Source of the DNA: Tulasnella sp. 424
Taxonomy: Eukaryota > Basidiomycota > Agaricomycetes > Cantharellales > Tulasnellaceae
Length of the DNA stretch: 64,000 nt
Reading direction: 5' to 3'
Assembly (NCBI GenBank): GCA_019633425.1
Contig: WSUB01000074.1
Span: 62,831-126,830 of the forward strand
Shown: one piece after another, positions 33,794-46,914 of the stretch
Layout: every line of letters begins with the position of its first letter
Numbering within the stretch: the stretch's first letter is position 1
The notes under the pieces: model-generated
Database searches by the model: none
What the model was told of the DNA's origin: nothing
Seen by the model: only the letters and a program-made list of their open reading frames with translations
Translations under genes and position numbers: made by a program

Positions 33794-35223
33794 ATGAGCA
33801 ATATCGACAGAGTAGACTTTCGTGATGCCGCGTCGGCATCGACGGAATCTCTACCCGGGCGCTCTTTCCAGGGACCCACTTGGTCTTCGCCTCCCATAAC
33901 GCAGAGAAGGAAGCGGTCTGCCTCCTTTGCCCTCCGAGCTCAGCCGCTGGAAAAGCAGCCTTTGCCTTCCCCTTTTACGCTGTCTAACAGCAGCGATATG
34001 CGAGAGAGTCTCTTTCTGGAGACCAAGTTTACTCTCATCCACCGTGACCGCTGGCCAGATGATTCGGTGACGGAAACCCATGCTCGGCGTCTCACCGAGG
34101 CGATGATTCGGGTGGGTAACTTGGTCAATATTATGTTGCGGACTAGTGGCTGAACATCTTGTACCTAGTTCGGGGTTGACAACCTCGACAACTTGACAAC
34201 CGAAGCCTCCCGCATCAACTGCGGAAATATGACCATCACGGCCACCCTTCTATCCGCTGTGGTGGTGACCCTATTCTCAACTACATACACTGCAAACGGC
34301 ACGGCCGGCCGGCAAGCTGCTAATGCGTTATTTGCCACAAGTCTCGTGCTTTCGTAGGATACCGCGACCCTAATAATCGTGTACCCCACTTTACTCATAA
34401 ACTTTCGATCCTAGATTGGCCACGGGGGTAGCTTCTGTAAGTGTCTTCTTCTTGACAGACTGTTATGCATTTGATTAATCCGCGATCGACATCTGGGAAT
34501 AGTTTCTAGGTATAAATCATTCACCTCTGTCAAAGCTGTGGCATGATCTAACAGGTCCTCCAACTTTGCCCTCCTGCAGCCATGGAATGGCTCGCATGGA
34601 GCACATCGCAGGATTTAAGGACAGAATCAATCCTCTACCGTATGATGAGGACCGCGGTTCGAAGCGCATTAATGCACTCGGCAATATTTTCGTTTTTTGG
34701 AGGTTTGCTTGTCCTCCTATGGGAGGTCACTCCACCATCGGTTTATAGTAGGTTTACGTCTCCGAGAATGCCAACTAAGGCTGTGACTCAAGTATGAAGT
34801 GTTCTGACTAAGTCGTCCTTGTGCAGTCATGCCAACTGTAATTGCAATCAGCTTCGGTGTAAGTCTCATCCTTCCTTGAAATTCGTACCAAGTCACCATA
34901 AAGTCGTTCAAACCCAGGTTTATTACGCGGCTGCAACATTTCGTCCTGTCTACCTGACAGGATGGAAAGGCATCGGGCAGTTTGATGCGGTCGATGCGAG
35001 GGGACTTTGAGTCCAAGTTTGGTGAGCCTTAGTCCTGTTGGGTCGTGAAGCATCTATGGCTTACATATGATTACCAACCTACAGGACTCCATTCTCAGTC
35101 GGGATTCAACGCCTTGCTAACTATATCGGGACCACCATCCTGATGCCCCTCCGGTCGAGGCTCCATCAACTTACAAGATCCCTTGGCCATCAGGAATCAA
35201 CAGTTAGCATGCTTCTAAGTTAA
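33794..35223 (+). CDS. Four-helix membrane protein, copy 3, with premature stop near the C-terminus
   Basis: Third copy, starting M-S-N-I-D-R-V-D-F-R-D. All exons up to the fourth hydrophobic segment are readable (T-L-L-S-A-V-V-V-T-L-F, A-L-F-A-T-S-L-V-L-S, G-G-L-L-V-L-L-W and M-P-T-V-I-A-I-S-F-G). After T-G-W-K-G-I-G-Q-F-D-A-V-D-A-R-G-L the codon is TGA at 35008-35010, where the sisters have CGG. This removes about 50 residues, although the downstream donor and last exon (to TAA at 35221-35223) are still well preserved. It is therefore a recent truncation or an early pseudogene. The coordinates cover the full ancestral coding span; translation as the sequence stands would end at 35010. Confidence 0.7.
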
Positions 35224-35744
35224 CTTAGAATGATATTACTGACCTCGCGATAATTATAGCAAACAAGGGATGTAGAAGCACAAGCAGAAGGCCCACCCTT
35301 CACAATGGCCCAGACTTGAAGGAGCACCGACAGCACACGAGGACATAACCAACTACCTAGAGGCGCGTTCTGACCGTAAAATCATATTTTTTTCGAAAGT
35401 GTAATCATTAGTTATTGCTGTGCTGGATGGACATGGGTGCGTTGTGGGTAATTCTGGAGACGGTCGAGCCTTGTGCTCAAGGCTCGCCGGAGTTAAGCAG
35501 GATGGCACTACTTGATGCTCCTACCACCACCGCGTCAGATTCTTGGCATTTAGTGACCTTCGGGATACAATGCCCGGACCTTAATCACAAGAGCGAATCT
35601 AAGCTATATCTTGGCGCTAACCCCTTCTGCTCGTGGAGGGTCTGCGAGCCTTCGCCAAGCCACGTTGTTTTAGCGACAAAAATCCATCGCCCCGTATATA
35701 ACGGCCTCGCTTCATCAACGCTGGATCCAGTTTTAATACTAAGA
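35224..35744. other. Spacer and promoter of a subgroup-C secreted gene
   Basis: The first part is the 3' flank and repeat block of the membrane-gene unit. The last 100 nt, with TATATAA at 35695-35701, is the promoter of the gene at 35745. This promoter is missing from duplication units 1 and 2. Confidence 0.55.
35695..35701 (+). promoter_or_regulatory. TATA box
   Basis: TATATAA, 50 nt upstream of the ATG at 35745. Confidence 0.5.
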
Positions 35745-36439
35745 ATGAAGCATCTCTTGACTCTTGTCGCTACTCTCTCGATCGCAATTGGGCTTCACGC
35801 CGCCCCTGCACCATGGCCGCCAACTCCAACTGGCACGCCGTTTTGCAAAATGGCCAGAATCGGACCGCCTATCGTGGTAGGTTAAGTCCCAGGCATTTTA
35901 ACGCTTTCAATCATCCCGGGCCCCTTTGTTAGGCTGATTCACCATCAACTCCAATTCATGGTTTCCAACTGAGCGTTGACAGTGAGAACCTCCTCGGAGT
36001 ACTTTGGTATGACTAAAAACTCATGATTGTGAAACTAGCCGCCACTCCTACCCTCGTGAAGAAGGGATTTACCGGAGGATATGACTTCATTAGTGGGGGA
36101 ATTGGGGCATGGCGGGGCTGCCATGACTATTGGCTTAACATTGGAACCAGTCCTTACTCGTATAAGCCTCTGTACGTGATCCTTTGCCTGGGGTAGCCGA
36201 TTGCTCATCATTGCTGACGGCCGCTTAGAACCTGGGATTTTGATAATCAACTGACAACGACATGGACGGCGGACGTCGGAACTCTCATCCACGCTGGTGC
36301 GACGGCCGACTATCTGGCTACAGCGACCTTCTTGACATGCAATCAGGGTGGCTCATGGGTGGTATATCTGCAAACGGGGTCGGATGTTCCGTCTAGTGCT
36401 ACTTGCTACATCAGTCAGCTCAGAGTCGCTACCGCTTAG
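35745..36439 (+). CDS. Small secreted four-cysteine protein, subgroup C (only intact copy)
   Basis: Four exons with phases 0, 1, 2 and about 175 residues. Signal peptide M-K-H-L-L-T-L-V-A-T-L ending G-L-H-A-A-P, then a Pro-rich linker (P-W-P-P-T-P-T-G). Cysteines in P-F-C-K, W-R-G-C-H, F-L-T-C-N and A-T-C-Y. Exon 3 reads G-G-Y-D-F-I-S-G-G-I-G-A-W and W-L-N-I-G-T-S-P-Y-S-Y-K-P-L. Exon 4 begins T-W-D-F-D-N-Q and contains V-Y-L-Q-T-G-S-D. This is the intact counterpart of the pseudogenes at 20821 and 24681 and shows what they lost. Secreted by inference; function unknown. Confidence 0.87.
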
Positions 36440-37427
36440 TCGCTTACAATGGCCACAATTTAAATATGGCAATGAAGTTCGTGCTTCTTTGGGGGTATAC
36501 CCGACCTGATAAACCTCGGAATCTAAAACTCTACGTCCCCGTTAAGTTGATCCTCTAAACTGGGCTCATTGCAAAGAAGGAAAGAAGCGACGTTCTTGGG
36601 CGATTTCGTGGGAACGGGGTCCTCTGTGTGCGTGGGGAACCTCGGTCGGAGAAAACCCGAGGGGTCAAATAGGCACAATTTCCGTTTTTAGCTTTCGTCT
36701 TTCCGCCTGCAAATTGGACCTTCGTCTTCCCGAGTCAACATTCAGCAATAATGGGAACAATCGATTGTCACCGACTCAACGGCAATGGGAACTACCGTAC
36801 TCCGTGGGCGGGGGTAGTGCGGAATTGCATCCCCGATCTGCTTCCCCGCCGACTACCCGCTCCCATCGGGACGCCAGTCGAGACATTTACCTGACCAGTA
36901 CGAGGCATATTTCGGGCCATGACCTGCGATCTGTGGGAATGTGCTGGGGTGCCTAGGCATTGAAGCCAAGCTGGCGGGCCAAGCCTAGGTTCAAGTTCCC
37001 CGCCGCCGGCTGGATGATTGGTCCCTGGTCGCCAGTACGGGAGTACCTCTTTCCAAACCCGACTAAGACCTCGAGCTGGCGGGCTCGGCGTCTCGTATAC
37101 CGTCTGCCGTACCGGCGCGGGACGTTCAACCCGTTGTCTTCGTCCCCGCCCACCCAAAACCATTATCTCGAATGTCGCGGCGGTTCTCAGATTCGGGTCC
37201 TTGATTCTTTCTTGAAAGGTCGGCCGGAATGTTACACAAATGTTAAAGACGGTTGGGACTAAGAATAGTAACATGCGAATGATTTCGCCGGCGAAACTGC
37301 AGTTTTGATTGTTGGGTGAAATGCGGGAGACGTATAAAAAGTGTCTCAGTTGTCGTTGGATGAACTGCAGCAAGCCACCTGCTACACTTCCAGAGTACTC
37401 GACTTACTACACCAAACCATCGCAATC
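36440..37427. other. Repeated spacer and promoter, unit 3
   Basis: Collinear with 21414-22396 and 25276-26224. It ends with a TATA box at 37333-37340. No separate gene is supported. Confidence 0.55.
37333..37340 (+). promoter_or_regulatory. TATA box
   Basis: TATAAAAA, 95 nt upstream of the ATG at 37428. Confidence 0.65.
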
Positions 37428-38368
37428 ATGCTCTTCTCATCCCTCGCTCTCTCTCTCTTCGCGGCTGTCGCCATTGCTGCTCCTGCGTCTGAGGATGCCA
37501 ATGCCGCTAGAGCCATCCACCCAATCTGCTTGTCTCCTGTCTATACTGGAACTCCTCCAAACATCACAGTAAGTGAAATTTGCACGTTCTCCAAGCCTAT
37601 TTCTCCAGCTTAAGACACATTGCACTAGGCGATCACTCCCGGAACTGCTGTAACTGGCTTGTACCTCAGCGACAGTGACACCTCCAGTAAGCAATAGTCC
37701 TCTGACCACAGAGCTATGTCTCTTATATACTAATCGGCCAATATCTGCAGCGGCCGGCAGTCCAGCGATCCTTTCGACCGACACCACCATTGGTCGCCTC
37801 GAGTTCAACAATGGCACGATCGCGGCATACCAGGGTTACTGCTCGCCTTTCTTCCTCCAGATCGGTACAAGCGACAAGTCCTACAAGCCCTTGTAAGTAA
37901 CCGTTCCTTTAACCACCGATGTAGTCATCATTGACCGTTCACTGGCATACTTGCAGGACTTGGGACTTCACCGAGGTCGACAACATCTGGGACGCCGACT
38001 TCGATAAAATCATCACGGCCAAGGCTTCGGGCTCATCCGAGTTCCTTGCTTGCAAGCCCCTCTTGTCCACGGCGTCCGACCCCTTCACTCTTTACCTTCA
38101 AACCGGCACCGATCGTCCAGTCGGCGCGTGCTCCGCGNNNNNNNNNNNNNNNNNNNNNNNNNNNNNNNNNNNNNNNNNNNNNNNNNNNNNNNNNNNNNNN
38201 NNNNNNNNNNNNNNNNNNNNNNNNNNNNNNNNNNNNNTCTTGTCCACGGCGTCCGACCCCTTCACTCTTTACCTTCAAACCGGCACCGATCGTCCAGTCG
38301 GCGCGTGCTCCGCGCTGACGAAGCTCAAGGTTTCCAAGAACGGCTTGAAACTTGCCGGAACCAAGTAA
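37428..38368 (+). CDS. Small secreted four-cysteine protein, subgroup B, unit 3, interrupted by an assembly gap
   Basis: Third subgroup-B gene. Signal peptide M-L-F-S-S-L-A-L-S-L-F ending I-A-A-P; cysteines in P-I-C-L, G-Y-C-S, L-A-C-K and G-A-C-S. Exons 1-3 and the start of exon 4 are intact, phases 0, 1, 2. Exon 4 is interrupted by exactly 100 N. The 77 nt before the gap and the 77 nt after it are the same, coding S-T-A-S-D-P-F-T-L-Y-L-Q-T-G. Removing the gap plus one copy restores a normal subgroup-B C-terminus (L-T-K-L-K-V-S-K-N-G-L). The duplicated stretch is therefore probably an assembly error, not biology. Confidence 0.82.
38138..38237. other. Assembly gap of 100 N
   Basis: A run of exactly 100 N, the usual placeholder for a gap of unknown size, between two identical 77-nt stretches (38061-38137 and 38238-38314). 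Confidence 0.98.
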
Positions 38369-38700
38369 AACCCCTTCTGCATGTGTTCTTGGTGTCCAAA
38401 CTGTGCGGACGAGCTTTCGAATAGTATCAGTACAACGTCAGGATATATATTTCAGTTTTCCCATGTCAACGTAAAAAAAAGGAGTGCTACTACTGTGAGA
38501 ACGGTAAAAGAGAAAAAACGCGAAAGACGATGACAACAACAAAATGATCACGACAGGGTTGAGATACGACAGATACCACGTTGAGATCCATCAACGTGAA
38601 TGAACGGTCCGAAGAAATGCGACCTGCACTGCTGCATTGAAATTCCATCCTCGACTTCAAACAAAAGGTTTCCCGTTACGGGGAAACTGCAGGGTGCACT
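38369..38700. other. Convergent spacer between secreted gene and MAPK
   Basis: 3' flank of both genes. It is copied, with differences, at 23151-23492 and 26981-27277 in units 1 and 2. Confidence 0.6.
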
Positions 38701-40566
<1,866 letters not shown>

Positions 40567-41270
40567 GAGTGGTCAGAGGTTGGGGTGAAAAAGGGTTGGG
40601 AAATAGGGTGGCGAGATACGAGTACAGATGAAGCTGCTGGCCCGATGGCGGTAGGATATATAGCAGCGTGTGGGTGAGACGGGAGTGGGTGGGGGATAAA
40701 GGGAGGGGAAATGGAGAAGAAGGGAGAGAAGTGAAACACTCAAACAAACTCGACAACCTTCACTTCAACAACCAGCGGCAGGAGGTGAAAAATTCGACAA
40801 ACGATGGAGGAAAATGATCAGAACGAGATGCTGAACGTCGCATGGGGGAAAGTACTTCGCCATTTATGCTGCTTTCGACTGTCGTAATGCGTCTTCCAGG
40901 GCATCTTGGAAGGATCACGACGAGACCGACACCCAGGCGACCGTAACCTCATCGTCTGCCAATCTACCTTCCATCACCGACACTCGCAGCGACTGCCAGA
41001 GCTTCTCGACGTCTCAAGGGGTCAACGAGAGATGCTCAAATCGTTTCGCTCGGTCATATTGTTCCTCTCAATGAACTCAGAACCGGCATACAGAACCAGG
41101 GTCGCAAGATCCACGATAAATTCCCAATAAAGATAAAATGCGACCACACCCCTCACGTCCAACTTTAAGTATCATGCAGCCCCAGCTTGCTGCACTCAAC
41201 CCCGGCCTAGCCTTTATCAAATCATGACCACTGCCTGCCTCTTCACACCTGTCGTTTTATCAACTTCTAT
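40567..41270. other. Intergenic, MAPK promoter side
   Basis: About 0.7 kb between the MAPK start and the 3' end of Het-C 1. Short frames only; no gene recognised. Confidence 0.5.
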
Positions 41271-43596
41271 CTACAATCTCACATTCCCCATACTCGCAAT
41301 GCTATCCTTCGTCAACCTCCGCAACGTCTCCGTTTGATCTTGAGGCGTCATCGTGTTCAGCCAAGTTTCTACGGAACCAATCATCGCGTTCTGAATATCT
41401 GATCCTCCAGGTTGCGGAAAATCCGGATGGAAGATGCACTGGAGGATGTCGCTGATAGCCGCATCCACATCCGCGGTCGGGTTCTCCCAAACCCTAACCA
41501 TGTTGTCCACGGTATTAACCATAACCAATCGTGCGATTAAGCCTGCAGGTTCGTTTAGGATTGTTCGGAAGTGATCTTTACTGAGCAGTGAGTGTGTCGG
41601 GTCAGTCTAAAATAAAGTAGACGTCAGCTCTTGTCAAGAAGTCCAACCAGGTTGCATCGAACTCACCGAGGTTGTGGTATTGAATACTTCCCACTGTGCA
41701 TCAGAGCCAGTGATGACCGTATCCATGAGCTGTTCGATCTTCTTATTAATGAGGGAAACCAAAGGTGTGATTAGCTTTTGAAGGCTTTGCGACACCTACG
41801 GTTAAGCCGCAGCCCTTCAGCATTAGTCTGGAGATCCGAGTCGAACGGAGAACTGCATACGCACGAAAACATCCAAATTGGCCTCCAAATCACCCAGCAC
41901 ACCTTTCGCATTCTTCAATTTCTCAACCACGTCGCCGAAGCCATCCACGACTTTCGCTTTGACTTGGTCCTTGAGGGCGACAACTTTCGCCAAAGCCTTG
42001 GTCAAATCATCTTCGTCCACATCACCATCCCCATCCTTATCCAACCCCACGGCTTTTAAGATGCTCGCCACCACGCCCAGGTCTCTCTGCACAGCCAGAT
42101 GTACGGCATCGTATCTCTTCGTCTTTTCTCGCAGCTCTCGCCGTTCGCGTTTGCTTGCCTTAGTCGAGGACGGGCCGTAGTCCCGCAATGCAGCCGCCTT
42201 ATGCTTCGCTTGAGCGGTTAATTCACTCAGCAGGTCTTGAATGGTCTCAAGCTTGCCGATATTCTGCGTTCCATACTTTTGCCGTAAACCCACGTTGGAC
42301 GTTGTATTTTGTGCCTTCTCCTTTAGCGAGGGAACGGATTGCTGGGATAGGTAGTCGGCAATTCCACCAAGAAACCTGTAAATGCGCGAAACGCCCAACA
42401 ATGCGTCAACAACGAACACGTTTGAGCGCTGCGGGTCCCTCACGCACGAAACCGCCATGTCACTTGATCCAAATGTTCCAGTCACCATAGGATACACATC
42501 CTTGCCTGCCGGTGACCAAATCTGGGTTTGGTTCCCAACAAAGGGGAAGACATCGTTGTGGCCAAGATGGATGAGCGTGAGTTCAAGAAAATTTGAATGG
42601 GCGAGGAAATCCTCAAGAGGGTGGAGCTACCACATTTGAATACGGAAGATAGCTGGTTAATCTCAAATTGTTCGTCCTATTCCGGAGGAGACTCACCGCG
42701 CTACCAAGTAACCTATACGCCTCACTCTTCATTTCATCCGAATTAGCAGCCCTCGCAACCCTTCCGCGAGTCGCGGCAGCCTGCAATTGCCTTCTAATGA
42801 ACGCTTTCGAGGTGTCCCATCCGCCAAAATCATTCATCATGTAATTCTTCATCCCCGTCATTGAGTCGATTAGAAGCTCCTTGGGATTGACTGGAGGGCG
42901 GAGGCGAGGGTCGTACTTTCGAGCATCTTGACCATCTGCGTAGTTTCGTGGATTGTCGATGTGTTCGACCTGCTCGTACCAACCTGTCAACAGGTGAATT
43001 CCCTCAAGCTGAGATGTGCCTGAACGCACTCACAGGTAGGTAGACCCCCAATCGTTCCGAATTCACTTGGAACGGCCCCGATGAAGATCCAAATTGGAGA
43101 TAGCCTAGGACGGTGACGAGTGTGACGAGTGTATTTGCATCGAAGACTTTCAACGAGCCAGTATCGATGACTTGACTATAATCTCTCAGCCAGTTTCTGA
43201 AGAGGACAAAGCGCATTAGTCCCTGATCGGGTCTTTAAAATCGAATATCGTCCCCCACCCGAAGTAAATCTGGTTGACGTCTCCATCTTTGAAATCCCAT
43301 CCGCTTGTTACATTCTGCCTAGTCTTTATCCAAGGCGTAAGGGCATCTTCCTAAGAGACGAAATAACTAAGTGAAAGGTAACCAGACAGGGTCGAACTGT
43401 GTGCCCATACAATATCTCCATGGCGAAAGCCATGCCCAGTAAGCCATGAATCGGAGGGAATATGGCCTGGAGGTTACCATTCGTCAGCACATGGTATACT
43501 CGTATTAGACGAGCTGGGCTTACCAGGATCGAAGGCTTGCACGCTCGCGACCGAAAGGACAGTCCAGATTGCAATCCCCTTCGCCGTTCCGTGCAT
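41271..43596 (-). CDS. Het-C family protein 1, with an EF-hand-like loop
   Basis: The signal peptide M-H-G-T-A-K-G-I-A-I-W-T-V-L ends at V-Q-A-F-D, followed by H-G-F-R-H-G-D-I, N-W-L-R-D-Y-S-Q-V-I-D, V-E-H-I-D-N-P-R-N-Y, Y-P-M-V-T-G-T-F-G-S-S-D. These are hallmarks of Het-C, first known as a heterokaryon-incompatibility protein of filamentous fungi. A helical domain follows that contains D-K-D-G-D-G-D-V-D-E-D-D, a good match to an EF-hand calcium-binding loop (around 42011-42050). The C-terminal helical domain (W-E-V-F-N-T-T-T-S-T-D-P-T-H-S, then I-L-Q-C-I-F-H-P-D) matches Het-C 2. It ends G-N-V-R-L without the Pro/Gly-rich tail of the paralogue. Likely secretory-pathway or cell-surface; exact role unclear. 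Confidence 0.88.
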
Positions 43597-44042
43597 CGTT
43601 CAAACAGTAATTAGTGAGAAAGGAGTGAAGCCAAACGAAGAACTAAGAGGGTTAAAGACCGAATGTCGTTGAACGAACAGGAGAATGAGTGGAAATGCTG
43701 CGGGGGCAGCTGACGCTGAGTGAGCCGCGTTATGAGCCACGTAGTGCGCAGTGTCGATAGTTGATACTCTTAGACATTTTGGCAGAGGTGCAGCGAGTTT
43801 TATCGTTGGAGTCGATTGCTGTTGCCATTTGGTGCTGTGGAACGTTCCACATCGTCATCGCTGACGGACTGGGAGAATCGCGAAACAACTGTGCTACAGT
43901 GAGAAACAGAAGCGGAGTTGCCCACCCAGGCGCGCGTTTGCTCACGTACAGGCACCTTCAACCGCCACTCGCCCAAATGTCATATCAAGTTTATTGTTCC
44001 ACCTAGAATTCAAATCTAACGCAACGCACGTTCAATCTTTCA
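43597..44042. other. Intergenic
   Basis: About 0.45 kb holding the Het-C 1 promoter and the 3' end of the Aip1 gene. No gene recognised. Confidence 0.5.
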
Positions 44043-46727
44043 CTAAGGGAAAGTGACGTCCCAGGTCCTAACGCATCCGTCGGCTCCAGCAGCGGCAACT
44101 GTCGATGGCTTCAACCACGCCACAACGCTGACGCCTCCGGGACCCGCTTCCTTGATCGCAATGCGCTTCGCAGGTGCGGCCACATCCCAAACATACACGT
44201 GCGTGTCGAGGGATCCCGACACACAATGCTTCGAGTCTTCATTCCACGCCAACGAAGTGATTCGAGCAGAATGCGCGCCCCAGCGATCAGTTCGGAGCTA
44301 CATGGTCGAAGAAGAAGTGGGTGCAAAGAAGTGTGGCAGCGCCATGCGCGTAGAATTTATTAGCAAACGGTGCTGGCGACCTTGGTGCCCGAAGGTGACT
44401 TACCGCGCGGGTCTGCACGTCGAATACGAAAATCTTCCCGGTGGTCTATGCAGTGAACAATGCAAGTCAGAAGGAGAAAATCCTAACTATAAATCATTTC
44501 TCACATTTCCTGCAGCCAAGAGTGACCCGTCCGGCGAGAAGGCCAACGCTCCAATGGCCGCGAGGCTCTTCTCTAGCTTGCCACTCTCCTTCAACTCTGA
44601 ACCAGTCCAATCATATAGATGCACAATATTATCCTAAATAGCCGAGAACCCCTCCCGCTGAGTCTCTGATCGCGAAGCTCTTTAGTCAGACCACTCACCT
44701 CGCCTCCTACGGCGACAACTTTGCCGTCAGGGCTGGCGGTAATGGACCCCGCATTGTATTTAAGGGAGAGCTTGCTCACTTCCTTCCCGCTACCATCCAG
44801 AGCCTTCACTGCACTTTCCGAGAGGACGAGGGTAACTCCGCTTGGAAGTGCCGATAGGTTTCGGGGCTGGGCGTCAAGGCTGATAGCCTTATCGCTGCTC
44901 AGGCAAAAGCCCTGTAAGAACGCATCCAGGAGGAAATGTTGGAAGACTCACGTGAAAGACTTAGAGCTTGGGTCAATTTCTCGCAGCTTGTCATCGAATC
45001 CGACGGAACGAATCTTCTCCCCGTCAGATACCATCCCTGTGACTTGACCGGTATGTCCAGCACCTTCTGGGAACCTCGATGCGTTGCCTTGCTCGTCGAA
45101 GGCTGTAATCCGTCCGTCATAAGACCCAGCAAAGAATGTCCCCGAAGATACAGCGGCAGCAGTAATGCTTCGTTGAGAGCCCTACAAAATACGCGGTCGG
45201 ACCCTGTCAGTGAGGACTCAACACGTGAACCGCGTTTCAGTGCGCACAAAGAGAGACTTGACAGGCCCGTCACCTGATCGTCGATCGAAGACATTTAAGT
45301 TTCCTCCCATACTCAAGCTGACGATACCCGTATCTGGAGAGCTTCCCGCCCAAGTGTTTCCAACTTGCTGGTTCGGTACACCCGCTCCAACGGTCCACGT
45401 AGTGACCGCCTTGCTAGCCTCGACGTCCCCTAAAAGTCCCATAGAACGTCAGCCCTTTCGTGACCGCGGAGCATACTCTTAGGGCTTACAAAGTTTAACG
45501 GTACAATCAAGGGACGACGTGAGCAGGTATTTGTCGTCGGGACTCCAGCTTGCCGCCATCTATATACCGACAACCGAATGTCAAAGGTCGAAGGTCAGAT
45601 CACGACAGACGAGTCAACTTACGATGGTTCCTTTGTGGGGAGTGGGTAACTCCTTCTTGGTCTCTCCAGTTTTACCATCATAGATGAACGCTAATATCTC
45701 TCATTGTCTCAGAAGATTGTCCTATCATGTTAGAAAGAACGGTACCTTTTGAGTCAGAACCAACGGACGCAAACAAGTCCCCGCCAGGTGAGAATTGCAC
45801 GTCTTGGACGAATTTGTTGTGGGTTTGAATAGTCTATTCGTGACGTCTGCGATTAGGCCCTCTACTGTTCGCCGCTCATGCGACAGCGTGCTAACGAACC
45901 TTTTCGAACTTGTAAGGAACGCCCGAATAGAACACAATCGTTGTGTCATCCGACGCCGTAACCGCCTTGAAGGGTCTTTGCGACCGGATGGACACCGCGT
46001 TGACCACTTTACTGTGACCCAAGATATCTCCCGCAGTCCCTCCGGTATCCATCATGAACGCAGCGCCAAACTTTTCACGAGATTCTCCGACAATAATGAG
46101 CCGCTTTGATTCGCCATCCCATGCGAGATCGACAACTTTGCCCGACATGGGCCTGTACTCGGCTTTGGGTAGCGACGGCTGAGCGTCATTGGGAGGGAAG
46201 TTGGTCTTAAGGAAGGATGTATCCCATATCCGCACTGTTGGTAGCGTACGCGCTAAGGGTTAGGTCTCAGTCTAACGAGAGCATGGGTTAAGGCGCGCAC
46301 CATTTCCCGTGATATCGGCGGACGCGCAGTAGTAACCAGATGGAGAGATACGCGCTACGTTGACTGGTTGAACGTGTCCTGCGTAAGAGTAGGCCAAAGT
46401 GGGGTTCTTAAGTCACTTTAGTGAGATACTCAAAGCTGAGAGCTTGGATGGCGTACATCCAGATCGCGTATCTAGGAGCAGATAACAAGCGATGCCTTCA
46501 GTGAATCATTCGGAATCCAAGAACATGTGATCATCCATACAATCACGGTCTTCCCGTTTGAATAGACGATCCTGTTCCCATCTCGCGTACTACTGAGCTT
46601 GGTCGATTGACCTCGGTTGGTGACTGGGTTGCAAGCGTATGTCGCAGCTATGCAGGAATGAATGCCCAAGTCAGTCTGAGCGCGACTGCACAATATAAAC
46701 TAGTTCCTTACTCTTCTTGAATGACAT
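44043..46727 (-). CDS. AIP1: Actin-interacting protein 1 (WD40 repeat), WDR1/Aip1 homologue
   Basis: Starts M-S-F-K-K; after a first intron it reads T-A-T-Y-A-C-N-P, then G-N-R-I-V-Y-S-N-G-K-T-V-I, as in Aip1 N-termini. Further WD40 units are visible: L-A-W-D-G-E-S-K-R-L-I-I-V-G-E, G-A-A-F-M-M-D-T-G, I-L-G-H-S-K-V-V-N-A-V, and A-S-D-D-T-T-I-V-F-Y-S-G. Near the end comes A-W-N-E-D-S-K-H-C-V-S-G-S-L, then D-G-C-V-R-T-W-D-V-T-F-P. This order (two seven-bladed propellers) matches Aip1, which works with cofilin to disassemble actin filaments in the cytoplasm. The gene has many small exons. It shares a 187-nt promoter region with the divergent DEUBAD gene. Confidence 0.9.
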
Positions 46728-46914
46728 TTCACTCGAGTAGCTGTCAAAATCTTTGCGCTGAAAGATGCTTGTCGAGAATGACGGAGAGGTCGAGGACGAT
46801 GATGTAGTCGAGGTTGGAATTTCAGGGGCTCACTCACAACGCCAAATTCTCGCGCCTCTGGCACAATAACTCCGACCACCACCTCCGTTTTTCGACATCC
46901 CCAGACTACCAACG
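46728..46914. promoter_or_regulatory. Divergent promoter region
   Basis: The 187 nt between the ATG of Aip1 (minus) and the ATG of the DEUBAD protein (plus) must serve both genes. Confidence 0.6.

Larger units (their letters stand above)
28440..35400 (+). repeat. Triplicated membrane-protein gene unit
   Basis: Three units of about 2.2-2.6 kb, each with an upstream block, a multi-exon four-helix membrane protein gene (ATGs at 28938, 31545, 33794) and a downstream block with GATGTAGAAGCACA or a close variant. A further block with the string CTACCACCACCGCGTCA follows the first and third units (about 30600-30740 and 35400-35550) but is missing after the second. Confidence 0.85.

Noticed and set aside
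35461..35560. GAGTTAAGC followed by TACTTGATG, reminiscent of 5S rRNA
   Set aside because: Only short pieces resemble 5S rRNA, and the rest does not fit the basidiomycete 5S pattern I know; no promoter boxes or full-length fold could be shown.
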